Under the pieces are notes generated by a model. The model saw nothing but the letters and a program-made list of their open reading frames with translations. It was not told the origin of the DNA and made no database searches. The position numbers and the translations under genes were made by a program. Positions 45,336 through 54,065 of a stretch of DNA of 64,000 nt are shown here, in pieces. Position 1 is the first letter of the stretch. Each line of letters opens with the position of its first letter. The DNA comes from Burkholderiales bacterium (GTDB lineage: Bacteria; Pseudomonadota; Gammaproteobacteria; Burkholderiales; SG8-39). The stretch spans positions 83,611 to 147,610 of the forward strand of contig JADLAV010000052.1 of the NCBI GenBank assembly GCA_020848075.1, given 5' to 3'.

Positions 45336-46235
45336 ATGACCGTCGACACGGCAGCGGTCACCGCGTACCTGCGCGGGCTGCAGGACCGCATCGTGGCGGC
45401 GCTCGAGCAGCTCGATGGAAGCAGCTTCCGCGCGGACGCGTGGCGCGGAGCCGAAGGCGGCGGCATCAGCCGGATCATCGAGGAGGGCGGACTCTTCGAG
45501 CGCGGCGGCGTGAACTTCTCACACGTCCAGGGGGCGAGCCTGCCGGCCTCCGCGAGCGCCGGGCGGCCCGAGGTCGCGGGACGCGGCTTCGAGGCGATGG
45601 GCGTGTCGCTCGTGCTGCACCCGCGCAACCCCTACGTGCCGACGGTGCACATGAACGTGCGGAGCTTCGTGGCGACCAAGGCGGGGGCCGAGCCGATCTG
45701 GTGGTTCGGCGGCGGGATGGACCTCACGCCGTACTACGCGTTCGAGGAGGACGTACGGCACTTCCACAGCATCTGCCGGGCGGCGCTCGAGCCGTTCGGC
45801 GCGCAGTATCACCCTTACTTCAAGAAATGGTGCGACGAGTACTTCTATCTGCGGCACCGGCGCGAGCCGCGCGGTGTGGGCGGCATCTTCTTCGACGACC
45901 TGAACGCGGGGGGCTTCGACCACTGCTTCGCGCTCACGAGGAGCGTCGGCGACCATTTCCTGCCGGCGTACGCGCCGATCGCCGAGCGCCGCCGGGCCTC
46001 GGACTACGGCGAGCGCGAGCGCGACTTCCAGTTCTATCGGCGCGGACGCTACGTCGAGTTCAACCTCGTCTACGATCGCGGCACCGTGTTCGGACTGCAG
46101 TCGGGCGGCCGGAGCGAGTCGATCCTGATGTCGCTGCCGCCGGTCGTGCGCTGGCGCTACGACTGGCGGCCGGCGCCCGGCAGCCCGGAAGAGCAGCTCT
46201 ACACGGAATTTCTCAAGCCGCGGGACTGGGTGTAG
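45336..46235 (+). CDS. hemF: Oxygen-dependent coproporphyrinogen-III oxidase
   Basis: The 299-residue enzyme decarboxylates two propionates of coproporphyrinogen III in heme synthesis, using oxygen. It shows [58 protein letters not shown] (core [17 protein letters not shown]), [11 protein letters not shown] and [20 protein letters not shown]. The oxygen-independent relative HemW lies 5.2 kb away; the two are different enzymes, HemW being a heme-handling radical-SAM protein. The ATG at 45336 follows purD by 10 bp. Its end lies near the CRISPR array. Confidence 0.97.
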   Translation: MTVDTAAVTAYLRGLQDRIVAALEQLDGSSFRADAWRGAEGGGISRIIEEGGLFERGGVNFSHVQGASLPASASAGRPEVAGRGFEAMGVSLVLHPRNPYVPTVHMNVRSFVATKAGAEPIWWFGGGMDLTPYYAFEEDVRHFHSICRAALEPFGAQYHPYFKKWCDEYFYLRHRREPRGVGGIFFDDLNAGGFDHCFALTRSVGDHFLPAYAPIAERRRASDYGERERDFQFYRRGRYVEFNLVYDRGTVFGLQSGGRSESILMSLPPVVRWRYDWRPAPGSPEEQLYTEFLKPRDWV

Positions 46236-46414
46236 ATCGACAGCTCAGTTGCTGCACGCGGTCTACGAAATCCTCGGCGTTTAGGTCGACGCGCCGCTCC
46301 GGCGCATCGTACTTCCTCGCCGGATCGCCGAATTCGAGCGAGCGTGCGCGCAGAAAGTGCTGCGCAGGCCTCCCCGTTCGGGGCGGGCACCACGAAGAGC
46401 TTCGGGGTGCTGGG
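46213..46414 (-). other. Possible 3' fragment of an unrecognised gene between array and hemF
   Basis: On the minus strand an open frame leaves the last CRISPR repeat and runs to a TGA at 46213-46215 inside the hemF 3' end. It reads HFLRARSLEFGDPARKYDAP then ERRVDLNAEDFVDRVQQLS. Codon third positions are GC-rich as in real genes here, and the sequence looks protein-like, but it has no start codon outside the array. It may be a truncated gene abutting the array, or chance. Confidence 0.25.
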
Positions 46415-46949
46415 ATTTCAATCCTCGCCCGGCGCGAACGCCGGGCGCAACCTGAGGATCTCTATCAGACCGTCATTGCGGTCGAGGTTTCAATCCTCGC
46501 CCGGCGCGAACGCCGGGCGCAACGCGACGCCTCAAGGAGCTCGCCTCCACACAGAACGTTTCAATCCTCGCCCGGCGCGAACGCCGGGCGCAACCATCAG
46601 CGGTACTTTCGACTTCACCGATACCATTGTTTCAATCCTCGCCCGGCGCGAACGCCGGGCGCAACACGGTGTGCCGTGTGAATGGGTTGCGGCCTATCTG
46701 TTTCAATCCTCGCCCGGCGCGAACGCCGGGCGCAACCGGTCTGGCCCGCCCCAGCGAAGAGGGCTACCTGGTTTCAATCCTCGCCCGGCGCGAACGCCGG
46801 GCGCAACCACCTAGATTGGTTCAGATAGGTGGCCGGGTGTGGTTTCAATCCTCGCCCGGCGCGAACGCCGGGCGCAACCCAAGGAGGATGGGCGCTCGAT
46901 TGCCGATGGAATGTTTCAATCCTCGCCCGGCGCGAACGCCCGGCGCAAC
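46415..46949 (-). CRISPR. CRISPR array, eight 37-bp repeats and seven spacers
   Basis: Repeats start at 46415, 46487, 46558, 46629, 46700, 46771, 46842 and 46913. Six are identical (plus-strand start GTTTCAATCCTCGCCCGG). The first spacer on the left is 35 nt, the others 34 nt. Read on the minus strand the repeat ends GAGGATTGAAAC, the usual type I 3' end, so transcription should run right to left with the leader beside cas2. The repeat core folds as GCCCGGCG / CGCCGGGC around a tetranucleotide. Both terminal repeats carry one change: A for G at the first base of the left copy, and C for G inside the stem of the right, leader-proximal copy. The 37-bp length is more than the 31-32 bp usual in type I-C. 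Confidence 0.98.
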
Positions 46950-47135
46950 TGCTCACTTCCAATGCATTGAACGGACTGATGTTCTGGATCAGTCTGCGCG
47001 AACCGACCCCATATGCGAGGCGAATCCGCGCCAACACGGACGTCCCTCTTGCAAAACTGCGCCAGTACAGGAGCTTGCGCCCTGCGCGAACCGCACCGGT
47101 GCATCCGCATCGCTGGAGGTTCGCGCCCCCGGCGC
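46950..47135 (-). promoter_or_regulatory. Probable CRISPR leader
   Basis: The 186 bp between the right end of the array and the cas2 stop have no gene. Array orientation (repeat end GGATTGAAAC on the minus strand) and the adjacent cas2 make this the leader. No clear -35/-10 is visible. Confidence 0.6.
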
Positions 47136-47426
47136 CTACAGCACCAGCGGCTTCTCGAAGTCCGTGGATCTGAATACGCCATGCTCTCTCAGGTTGAGCT
47201 GATCCGCGTTCGTCAATCGGTACAGGCGAAGGTTGTCTTGCTTGAGATCGATCTCGGCCAACAGGCGGCGTTCGAGCTCTTCATAGCGCATCGCGTCGAC
47301 CTGGCACTCGAAGACCGATTTCTGCACGCGCTGCCCGACGCTCTCGCATACCCGCGCGACGCGGCGGAGCCGGCGCCGGCCCGCTGCCGATTCGGTCGAG
47401 ACATCGTAGGTCACGATCACCAACAT
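47136..47426 (-). CDS. cas2: CRISPR-associated protein Cas2 (type I-C)
   Basis: The 96-residue ferredoxin-like protein starts [20 protein letters not shown]. The Asp of YDVST and the [20 protein letters not shown] segment are characteristic of type I-C Cas2. Two Cas2 dimer-forming subunits bridge Cas1 dimers during spacer integration. The ATG at 47424-47426 gives the canonical N-terminus; a GTG at 47465 overlapping the cas1 stop would add 13 residues. It lies between cas1 and the leader, the expected place, and looks intact. Confidence 0.95.
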   Translation of the reverse strand: MLVIVTYDVSTESAAGRRRLRRVARVCESVGQRVQKSVFECQVDAMRYEELERRLLAEIDLKQDNLRLYRLTNADQLNLREHGVFRSTDFEKPLVL

Positions 47427-47461
47427 GCCCCACCCGCCAAGAGATTTCGCGTCACGGCCGA

Positions 47462-48496
47462 TCACCGGGCGAGAAAGGGTACATAGGCAGCCGTCTCACC
47501 GCGGATCGCACGCGCCAGAAGCCTCGATTGCAGCAGCGGAACCAAGGCGAGCGGCGTCTCTTGCGCGAGAAGCGGATGGCCGACCTCCTCGCGCTTGCGC
47601 TCCTGATACGCGACCACGACCGCTCGTCGCGCCTCGTCGGCCAGCGATACGGCGCCGCCTTCCCGCAAGGCGAACTCCTTCGCTTTCAACTGGCCCCGGT
47701 TGACGAGGGTGAGCGCAAGGCGGTCGGCGACGACCGCGCGCAGCTCCTCCATCAGATCCAAGGCGAGCGCTGCTCGTCCGGGTCGGACCGCGTGCAGGAA
47801 TCCGAGCTGCGGGTCCAGTCCCGCGGCTTCGACCGCCGAACGGCAGTCATTCATAAGCATGGAGTACAGGAACGAAAGCAGTGCATTCATGCGGTCGCGC
47901 GGTGGGCGGCGCGTCCTTCCTTGCGGGGAGAAATCGGCGCGCCGATCGGGGCGCACGAGATGCGGGAATACCTGAAAGTAAGCCCGCGCCGTCTCACCCT
48001 CGATTCCGCGCAGCGTGTCCAGATCCGACGCATGCTCGATGCGCGCGAGCGCACGCCCGATTCCGTCCGCAGCCGCATCCAAGGGCTCCTCATCCTCGCG
48101 GGACCCGGCATCACGCGCACCGCGCATCAACACATGTCGCGCGTTGCGCAGCTTTCCCGCCACTACCGCCCGTGCCACGCCCAGGGTAAAGACCGCGTCG
48201 CCGGCGACGCGGTGCTGGGCCTGTCGCAACAGGATGTTGCCGCTCACCGGCCCTTCGAGCCTCGCCTTGAATCGCCCGCTCTCATCCAGGAACACGAGAG
48301 ACTTGCCATCCTCCGCAAGGCGATGAATGAGGGCCGGGGAAACCAGCGCACTCCCGAAGCACACGACCGTCCCAATGTGGTGGAGCGGCACCCGCAGCTT
48401 CTCCTCGCGCTCGACGTCGACGCGCACGGCGTCGTTCTCGAGGCGCAGATACGCCTGCGGCACGGTCACGTAGAGCGTGTTGAGAAGCGTCCTCAA
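47462..48496 (-). CDS. cas1: CRISPR-associated endonuclease/integrase Cas1 (type I-C)
   Basis: The 344-residue protein integrates new spacers at the leader end of the array. It starts [20 protein letters not shown], typical of I-C Cas1, and keeps the metal residues Glu 166 ([12 protein letters not shown]), His 235 ([11 protein letters not shown]) and Asp 247 (ALDLMEELR). The start is TTG at 48494-48496, with GAGGAG upstream, overlapping the stop of the cas4 remnant. Length and motifs show no damage. Confidence 0.95.
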   Translation of the reverse strand: MRTLLNTLYVTVPQAYLRLENDAVRVDVEREEKLRVPLHHIGTVVCFGSALVSPALIHRLAEDGKSLVFLDESGRFKARLEGPVSGNILLRQAQHRVAGDAVFTLGVARAVVAGKLRNARHVLMRGARDAGSREDEEPLDAAADGIGRALARIEHASDLDTLRGIEGETARAYFQVFPHLVRPDRRADFSPQGRTRRPPRDRMNALLSFLYSMLMNDCRSAVEAAGLDPQLGFLHAVRPGRAALALDLMEELRAVVADRLALTLVNRGQLKAKEFALREGGAVSLADEARRAVVVAYQERKREEVGHPLLAQETPLALVPLLQSRLLARAIRGETAAYVPFLAR

Positions 48497-48729
48497 GATC
48501 GGCTCCTCGGCGCGGGGTCGGCGTGCAGAGCCGGCCAAGCTTCGACGTCCGGATCGAAGAGGGTATGCGCCAGGGCGGTCAGACGATCGCCAGCCGAGAC
48601 GATCTCCGGCTGGCAGATCTCCCGCAGGGAGCATTCCTTGCAGCGCGAATCGTTGACCGGCGGAGGAAGCCGCCCTTCCTCCAGCATGTCTCTCACGGCG
48701 GCGACCGTGCCTTCCATGCGCGCCCGGAG
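48493..48729 (-). pseudogene. cas4: Remnant of cas4 (C-terminal part only)
   Basis: About 78 codons remain. They read [20 protein letters not shown], then PPPVNDSRCKECSLREICQPE, where the cysteine cluster CKECSLREIC is the Fe-S ligand end of type I-C Cas4. The N-terminal half with the RecB-like nuclease motifs is gone. The frame is out of phase with the cas5d start upstream and has no start codon of its own near the homology, so it is unlikely to be made. It is coupled at its stop to cas1, as intact cas4 is elsewhere. Confidence 0.88.
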
Positions 48730-48932
48730 CGGCGCAACGAGATCCACCGGATCGGCCGCAGCACGTCGATGCGTTGCATCCGCCAACGCATGGCCGGCTT
48801 CCACAAGATCGCCTCGAAAATCGCCCGAGCGGCTGACGGCGTGATCACGTCGTACGATACGCGCTCGACCTTCATCTCGGGCCGGGTGAAGCAGGCGAAG
48901 TCGCCGCGCACTTCCAGGCAGTAGGTTTTCAT
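48693..48932 (-). pseudogene. cas5d: Remnant of cas5d (N-terminal ~68 codons)
   Basis: The frame starts [20 protein letters not shown], continues [20 protein letters not shown] and then [14 protein letters not shown], a near-textbook Cas5d N-terminus. Then it changes to about ten foreign residues ([11 protein letters not shown]) and stops. In type I-C systems Cas5d is the nuclease that cuts pre-crRNA and a core subunit of the surveillance complex; the remnant lacks most of it. The break in homology is near 48729, exactly where cas4 homology starts in another frame, as expected for one deletion that also removed cas8c and cas7. Confidence 0.9.
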
Positions 48933-48944
48933 GCCACGGACCTC

Positions 48945-51179
48945 TCAAAGCACGAGCGAGCCGGCGGGCGGGTCCGGCATCGAAGTCAACAGCCCGACGG
49001 CCGAATCGTAGAGCGCACCGGAAGTCTGCGCAAAGATGCCGGGCGAAAGCTCGGTCACGTCTCCGGAGCGCAGCAGCGCATGGAGCTCCTGCGAGCGGAT
49101 GCTCACGCAGTACCGCTGGAGCTTGCGCATGAGCCAGCGTTCGGGCCCCGTCGCGCGCAGCACGTCCAGCCACCGTCCGCCCTCCCCGTAGCGAACGAAC
49201 ACCGGTTGCTGCTCGCGGTCGTCGATGAGCCGGAACCGGGAAGAGGCCGTTCTGAACGCGACTTCCGCCTCGCCGGCGCCCGCCGTGAGGAGATCGACGA
49301 TGCCGTGCTTGTCTGGCTCGATGCGCGCATACAGACCGGCAAAGTACCGTGGAAAGGCGTCGTGCGAAAGCGGGTCCACGCCGCCTCCCGCCAAGATGCC
49401 AACGGCGGTTTGCTCGGCCTTCCGGAGGATTCCCGCCGGCGAGGGTGCGGGCGGTACGAATACCACCATTTGTCCCCGCGAGAGGCGTCCCTCGCGGTTA
49501 CAGCGACCGGCCGCCTGCGCGATCGCATCGAGCCCGGCGAGAGCGCGATACACGACCGGGAAATCCACATCGACGCCCGCCTCGACGAGCTGCGTGCTGA
49601 CGACGCGCACCGGTTCGCCGCGGCGCAGCATCTGCTTCAGTCGGGCGATCACCTCCGCGCGGTGCTGTCCGCACATGAGGGCCGAGAGATGGATCGTTCC
49701 GGCAGGCATCAGACGATGAAGCTCGCGACACTCGCGGCGCGAGTTGACGATGCAAAGCACCGACTCGTGCCGGCCGAGCGCGTTAGCGATCTCCGGCCAG
49801 GAGACCCGCTTCGTCAGGTCTTCCGGCATGTTCACGTCGACGCGCCGCAACTGCGCGTAAAGCACCGCCGGAGCCTCGATCAGTTCGCGAACGCCGTCCA
49901 ATCCGCGGATGCCACCACCGAACCAGCGCGTCGATGCGAGCGCAGGCTGCGTGGCAGTGGAAAGCACGAATGTGACGCCGTAGTGACGTGCGAGACCGTT
50001 GATCGCATCGAGGAGCGGCTGCAGGAAGTCCGGCGGGAGCAATTGGGTTTCGTCGAGAATGACGACGCCGTCGACGATGCTGTGCAGCTTGCGCGTGCGG
50101 CTCGTGCGCGCGGAGAACAGGGACTCGAAGAGCTGCACGTTGGTGGTGACGACGATAGGAGCATCCCAGTTCTCGCACGCGAGGCGCGTCCGGTGATCCT
50201 CGCGCGACTCGTCGACCTCGGCCGCGCTGTGGTGCTCGACGATTGCGTCGTCTCCGAAGATCTCCCGAAAGACGTCTGCGGTCTGTTCTATGATGCTGGT
50301 GTACGGGATCGCGTAGACGATGCGACGCTTGCCGTGCAACGCTGCATGATGGAGCGCGAATGCGAGGCTCGCCAGGGTCTTGCCGCCGCCCGTCGGCACG
50401 GTGAGCGAGAAGACCCCCGGCGCGTCCGCCGCGCGTGCCCGACACCGCTGCAGGACATCCGCCCGCACTCTGTTCACCGATGTCGGCGGTGCCGTGGCTT
50501 CGAGCACCTGCATGTGCGCTTCGAGCTGGTCGCGGAGGCGACCGATCTCCGGAAAACCCCGGCGGGCGGCGGCGCGCTCCGACGACATGAATGCCTCGGT
50601 GTCGAGGAAGTCGGCGTCCACGAGGCACGAGAACAGCATTCGAACCCACAGCGCGAAGCCGGCACGGCCGCCCAGGGGCGGCGTCGCAGGCAACCGTACG
50701 TCGAGCAGACCCGATGGAAGCGACTGCGCCCGGACTTCCTCGAAGAGGTGCCTATTCTGAGCGGCGAGCCGCGCTGTCAGCGCCGCTCCGCCCGTCTCGT
50801 CGGAGTGCCAGTCGGGCAGGCCTGCATGGTGTCCCGCGATCAGATAAGCCAGGATCCTGCCACGCGGATCGGTGCCGAAACGTTCGATCGCGTGCAGCGC
50901 GCCGGCGGTCGAATGATCGACTCGGCCGGGGGTGGTCTCGATGTGCGCATCGGTCTGGCTGCCGCTCACGGTGCGGATGTACCGCTGGAAGGCAGGCCGG
51001 TATTTGCCAAGGTCGTGCCAAAGGCCCGCGACGCGCGCCCAGTCCCCGCTGCCGAATCGTGATGCGAACTCCGAGGCCAATGCGGATACAGCTTCGAGAT
51101 GCGCCTCGAGATCATGCTCGGCCCAAACCGTTTCCGAAACGGCGCGGATATGCGCGATCGCGGGCTGCAAGACTGGCAT
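48945..51179 (-). CDS. cas3: CRISPR-associated nuclease-helicase Cas3 (type I-C)
   Basis: The 744-residue protein has an N-terminal HD nuclease domain (AGLWHDLGKYRPAFQRY with His 54 and Asp 55, then RVDHSTAGALHA and AGHHAGLPDW). A superfamily-2 helicase follows with Walker A VPTGGGKTLASLAF (about 262-268), the DEAH-like VVILDETQLLPP (about 376), STATQPAL, VVSTQLVEAGVDVDFP and QAAGRCNREGRL (about 555-563). All catalytic residues I can check are present. The ATG at 51177-51179 has GAGGGG upstream. Cas3 degrades DNA unwound by Cascade, so without Cas8c/Cas7/Cas5d it has no recruiter encoded here. Confidence 0.96.
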   Translation of the reverse strand: MPVLQPAIAHIRAVSETVWAEHDLEAHLEAVSALASEFASRFGSGDWARVAGLWHDLGKYRPAFQRYIRTVSGSQTDAHIETTPGRVDHSTAGALHAIERFGTDPRGRILAYLIAGHHAGLPDWHSDETGGAALTARLAAQNRHLFEEVRAQSLPSGLLDVRLPATPPLGGRAGFALWVRMLFSCLVDADFLDTEAFMSSERAAARRGFPEIGRLRDQLEAHMQVLEATAPPTSVNRVRADVLQRCRARAADAPGVFSLTVPTGGGKTLASLAFALHHAALHGKRRIVYAIPYTSIIEQTADVFREIFGDDAIVEHHSAAEVDESREDHRTRLACENWDAPIVVTTNVQLFESLFSARTSRTRKLHSIVDGVVILDETQLLPPDFLQPLLDAINGLARHYGVTFVLSTATQPALASTRWFGGGIRGLDGVRELIEAPAVLYAQLRRVDVNMPEDLTKRVSWPEIANALGRHESVLCIVNSRRECRELHRLMPAGTIHLSALMCGQHRAEVIARLKQMLRRGEPVRVVSTQLVEAGVDVDFPVVYRALAGLDAIAQAAGRCNREGRLSRGQMVVFVPPAPSPAGILRKAEQTAVGILAGGGVDPLSHDAFPRYFAGLYARIEPDKHGIVDLLTAGAGEAEVAFRTASSRFRLIDDREQQPVFVRYGEGGRWLDVLRATGPERWLMRKLQRYCVSIRSQELHALLRSGDVTELSPGIFAQTSGALYDSAVGLLTSMPDPPAGSLVL

Positions 51180-51421
51180 AGACCCCTCGTTGTCACCTCG
51201 GCCCAATTCTCGCCGTTCGAGTGGCTCATGTGGTGCGCCACTATGCAAGCTTCTGCGGCGTCCGCTTCAATCCTTGCACGTCCCGTATGACCTCGGCGAG
51301 AGGCGCGTGAGCGTCCGCGCGGAGGAATCGTCAAAATCGGTCATTGGGTGCGCAGGGAGAATCACCCGGCCGTACCGCACGCCGGGGGCCGCGGACGCTG
51401 CAACTCACAGCTCCCGCCAAC
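51180..51421. other. Intergenic region upstream of the cas operon
   Basis: The 242-bp gap between cas3 and hemW must hold the cas promoter. On the minus strand TTGAAG and CATAGT, 19 bp apart, are a weak candidate. No other gene or repeat is convincing. Confidence 0.35.
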
Positions 51422-52627
51422 TTACGCGGGAAGGAAGAGCGCCAGCAGATCGTTGAGATAGCGCCGTCCCAGCGCGGTCGGCCGGATGCGTTCGTGATCG
51501 CGCTCCAGCAATGCGCGCGCCTCGGCCTGCGCCAGCGCGCGCTCGGCCGCGACGATCGGCAGCCCGGTACGCTCGGAGAACATCGACACCGGGAAGCCCT
51601 CGGCCAGCCGCAGCGCGTTCATCATGAACTCGAGCGGAAGGTCGCGCCGCGCGAGCTCGCGCCGCTCGACGATGTGCGTTCCGGCAGCGACGCGTTGCAT
51701 GTACTCCGAGGGCGTGCGCGCACGCGCTTCGCGCACGATGCGGTCGGCGGACGAGATCTTGGCGTGCGCGCCGGCGCCGATGCCCAGATAGTCGCCGAAG
51801 CGCCAGTAGTTGAGGTTGTGGCGGCACGCCGCGCCGGGCCGCGCGTACGCCGAGGTCTCGTAGTGCTCGTAGCCCGCCGCGAGCAGGCGTCGCTCGACCA
51901 GGTCCCCGATCTCGGCCGAGCTGTCCTCGTCGGGCAGCGGCGGCGGGCGCGTGAAGAACACCGTGTTCGGCTCGATGGCGAGGTGGTAGAAGGAGAGATG
52001 CGGTGCGCGCGCAGCGAGCGCGGCGCCCACGTCGCGCTCGGCGTCCGCCACCGTCTGCTCCGGCAGCGCGTACATCAGGTCCAGGTTGAAATTGTCGAAG
52101 TGCGCGTGCGCGATCTCCACGGCGCGCTGCGCCTCGCGCTCGTCATGGATGCGGCCAAGCGCGCGCAGGTGCTTCGGATCGAAGCTCTGGACGCCGATGG
52201 AGAGGCGGTTCACGCCGGCGGCGCGGAATTCGCGGAACTTGTCTGCTTCGAAGGTGCCCGGATTCGCCTCCAGCGTCACCTCGGCGTCGGGCTCGAGCGG
52301 CAGGCGTGCGCGAAGCGCAGCGAGCAGGCGGTCGATCGCGCGCGCCGAGAAGAGGCTCGGCGTCCCGCCGCCGAAGAACACGCTCTGGACGCGCCGGCCC
52401 CAGACGTGCGGCAGCGCCGACTCGAGGTCGGCGATGAGCGCGGCGACGTAATCGTCCTCCGGCAGCGCGCCGCGCGCCTCGTGCGAATTGAAATCGCAGT
52501 AGGGGCACTTGCGCACGCACCAGGGAAGGTGCACGTAGAGAGCGAGCGGCGGGAGCGCCGCCAGGCGAAACCCGCCGACACTCTCCGCCGCGACCCGCGC
52601 GATCGCGCCCGCCGGCACGTCGATCAC
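51422..52627 (-). CDS. hemW: Radical-SAM heme chaperone HemW
   Basis: The 401-residue protein, often labelled oxygen-independent coproporphyrinogen oxidase-like, binds heme and a radical-SAM cluster. The cluster motif is WCVRKCPYCDF (Cys 37, 41, 44). FFGGGTPSLF, LEANPGTFEADKF, INRLSIGVQSF-like VNRLSIGVQSFDPKHL, and the HemW-type RHNLNYWRFGDYLGIGAGAH follow. The start is GTG at 52625-52627, overlapping the rdgB stop as GTGA. It ends the rph-rdgB-hemW set. Confidence 0.93.
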   Translation of the reverse strand: MIDVPAGAIARVAAESVGGFRLAALPPLALYVHLPWCVRKCPYCDFNSHEARGALPEDDYVAALIADLESALPHVWGRRVQSVFFGGGTPSLFSARAIDRLLAALRARLPLEPDAEVTLEANPGTFEADKFREFRAAGVNRLSIGVQSFDPKHLRALGRIHDEREAQRAVEIAHAHFDNFNLDLMYALPEQTVADAERDVGAALAARAPHLSFYHLAIEPNTVFFTRPPPLPDEDSSAEIGDLVERRLLAAGYEHYETSAYARPGAACRHNLNYWRFGDYLGIGAGAHAKISSADRIVREARARTPSEYMQRVAAGTHIVERRELARRDLPLEFMMNALRLAEGFPVSMFSERTGLPIVAAERALAQAEARALLERDHERIRPTALGRRYLNDLLALFLPA

Positions 52628-53214
52628 TCTTCCTCGCGCAGGAGCGCGAGCAGTCGCCGCAGGGCCTTGCCGCGGTGGCTGATCGCGTTCTTCTGCCGCG
52701 GATCGAGCTCGGCCGCACGCAGGCCGAGCTCGGTCACATGGAAGTACGGGTCGTAGCCGAACCCGCCGCTGCCGCGCGGCGTGTCCGCGACCTCGCCCTG
52801 CCAGCGACCCTCGGCGATCAGCGGCTCGGGATCCTCCGCGTGCCGCACCAGCACGACCACGCAGTAGAAGTGCGCGCGGCGGTCGGCCTCGCCCCGGAGC
52901 AGGGCGACCAGGCGCTCATTGTTCCGCTCGTCGGACCGCGGATCGCCGGCGAAGCGTGCCGAGTGCACGCCCGGCTCGCCGCCCAGCGCGGCCGCGCAGA
53001 TGCCGGAGTCATCCGCGAGCGCCGGCAGGCGCGCATGCCGGCTCGCGTTGCGCGCTTTCGCGAGCGCGTTCTCCACGAACGTCACGTGCGGCTCGTCGGC
53101 CTCGGGCACGCCGAGCCGCGCTTGCGGAACGACCTCGATGCCGAGCGGCGCGAGGAGCGCCTCGAACTCCCTCAGCTTGCCCGGGTTGGATGACGCGAGG
53201 ACGAGCTGCTTCAC
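52624..53214 (-). CDS. rdgB: XTP/dITP diphosphatase (RdgB/HAM1)
   Basis: The 196-residue house-cleaning pyrophosphatase hydrolyses dITP, XTP and related non-canonical nucleotides. It shows LASSNPGKLREFEALL, ALADDSGICAAALGGEPG, HSARFAGDP, GGFGYDPYF and NAISHRGKALRRL. The start is GTG at 53212-53214. It lies 42 bp after rph on the same strand, a conserved order, and overlaps hemW. Confidence 0.97.
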   Translation of the reverse strand: MKQLVLASSNPGKLREFEALLAPLGIEVVPQARLGVPEADEPHVTFVENALAKARNASRHARLPALADDSGICAAALGGEPGVHSARFAGDPRSDERNNERLVALLRGEADRRAHFYCVVVLVRHAEDPEPLIAEGRWQGEVADTPRGSGGFGYDPYFHVTELGLRAAELDPRQKNAISHRGKALRRLLALLREEE

Positions 53215-53256
53215 GGGGGGATGCGCGTTGCAAGCGCAGCGGTCCGCCGGAGCTTT

Positions 53257-53979
53257 TCAGACCGCACGCAGCGCAGTGCGCTGCCGCGCGATCAGCTCGC
53301 GGATACCGCGCTCGGCCAGGTCGACGAGCCCGTCCATGTCGGTGCGCGTGAAGGGACGGCCCTCCGCGGTGCCCTGGACCTCGACGAACGCGCCGCTTCC
53401 GGTCATCACCACGTTCATGTCGACGTCGCACGCGGCGTCCTCGGCGTAGTCGAGGTCGAGCATGGCGATGCCGCCGTGCATGCCGACCGAGACGGCGGCG
53501 ACGTAGTCGAGGATCGGCGATTCGGCGATCGTCCGGCCGAGCAGCAGCCGCGATACCGCGTCGTGCAGGGCGATGAAGGCGCCGGTGATCGCGGCGGTGC
53601 GCGTGCCGCCGTCGGCCTGGATCACGTCGCAGTCGATCTGGATCGTGCGCGCGCCGAGCCGCGCGAGATCGGTCACCGCCCGCAGGCTGCGCCCGATGAG
53701 CCGCTGGATCTCCTGCGTGCGCCCGGTCTGCTTCCCGCGGGCCGCCTCCCGATCGGTCCGCGTGCTGGTGGCGCGCGGCAGCATCCCGTACTCGGCGGTC
53801 ACCCAGCCCTGGTTGCGGTCCTTGAGGAAGGCCGGCACCTTCTCTTCCACGCTCGCGGTGCACAGCACGCGCGTGTCGCCGAACTCGACCAGCACGCTCC
53901 CCTCGGCGTGCTTCGTGTAGCCGCGCTGGATGCGCACCGCGCGCAGCTCGTCGGACCGCCTGCCGCCTCGACGTTCCAC
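53257..53979 (-). CDS. rph: Ribonuclease PH
   Basis: The 240-residue phosphorolytic exoribonuclease trims tRNA 3' ends. It shows [76 protein letters not shown] and [20 protein letters not shown]. The start is GTG at 53977-53979, the first codon of the conserved N-terminus. It follows the PP2C phosphatase gene by 86 bp. Confidence 0.97.
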   Translation of the reverse strand: MERRGGRRSDELRAVRIQRGYTKHAEGSVLVEFGDTRVLCTASVEEKVPAFLKDRNQGWVTAEYGMLPRATSTRTDREAARGKQTGRTQEIQRLIGRSLRAVTDLARLGARTIQIDCDVIQADGGTRTAAITGAFIALHDAVSRLLLGRTIAESPILDYVAAVSVGMHGGIAMLDLDYAEDAACDVDMNVVMTGSGAFVEVQGTAEGRPFTRTDMDGLVDLAERGIRELIARQRTALRAV

Positions 53980-54065
53980 CGCTCAGCTCCGGAACGCGGG
54001 CAGGAGGGTCCTGCCGGAGGGGCGCGGCGACGCAGATGCTCCTCTACGCACTCCTTGCTCCCCGC

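Noticed and set aside
46344..47202. Plus-strand frames with repeated SILARRERRAQ and FNPRPARTPGAT segments
   Set aside because: These are translations of the CRISPR repeats, not proteins.
48523..48924. Plus-strand frame across the cas5d/cas4 remnants
   Set aside because: It is antisense to the remnants and has no ribosome site or domain.
51264..51280. Short match to the start of the CRISPR repeat upstream of cas3 (GCTTCAATCCTTGCACG)
   Set aside because: About 14 of 17 positions agree, but the palindromic core is absent, so it is not a repeat copy.
45336..52627. hemF and hemW as duplicate coproporphyrinogen oxidases
   Set aside because: HemW has the heme-chaperone form of the radical-SAM motif and lies in an rph-rdgB context, so it is not a second oxidase.
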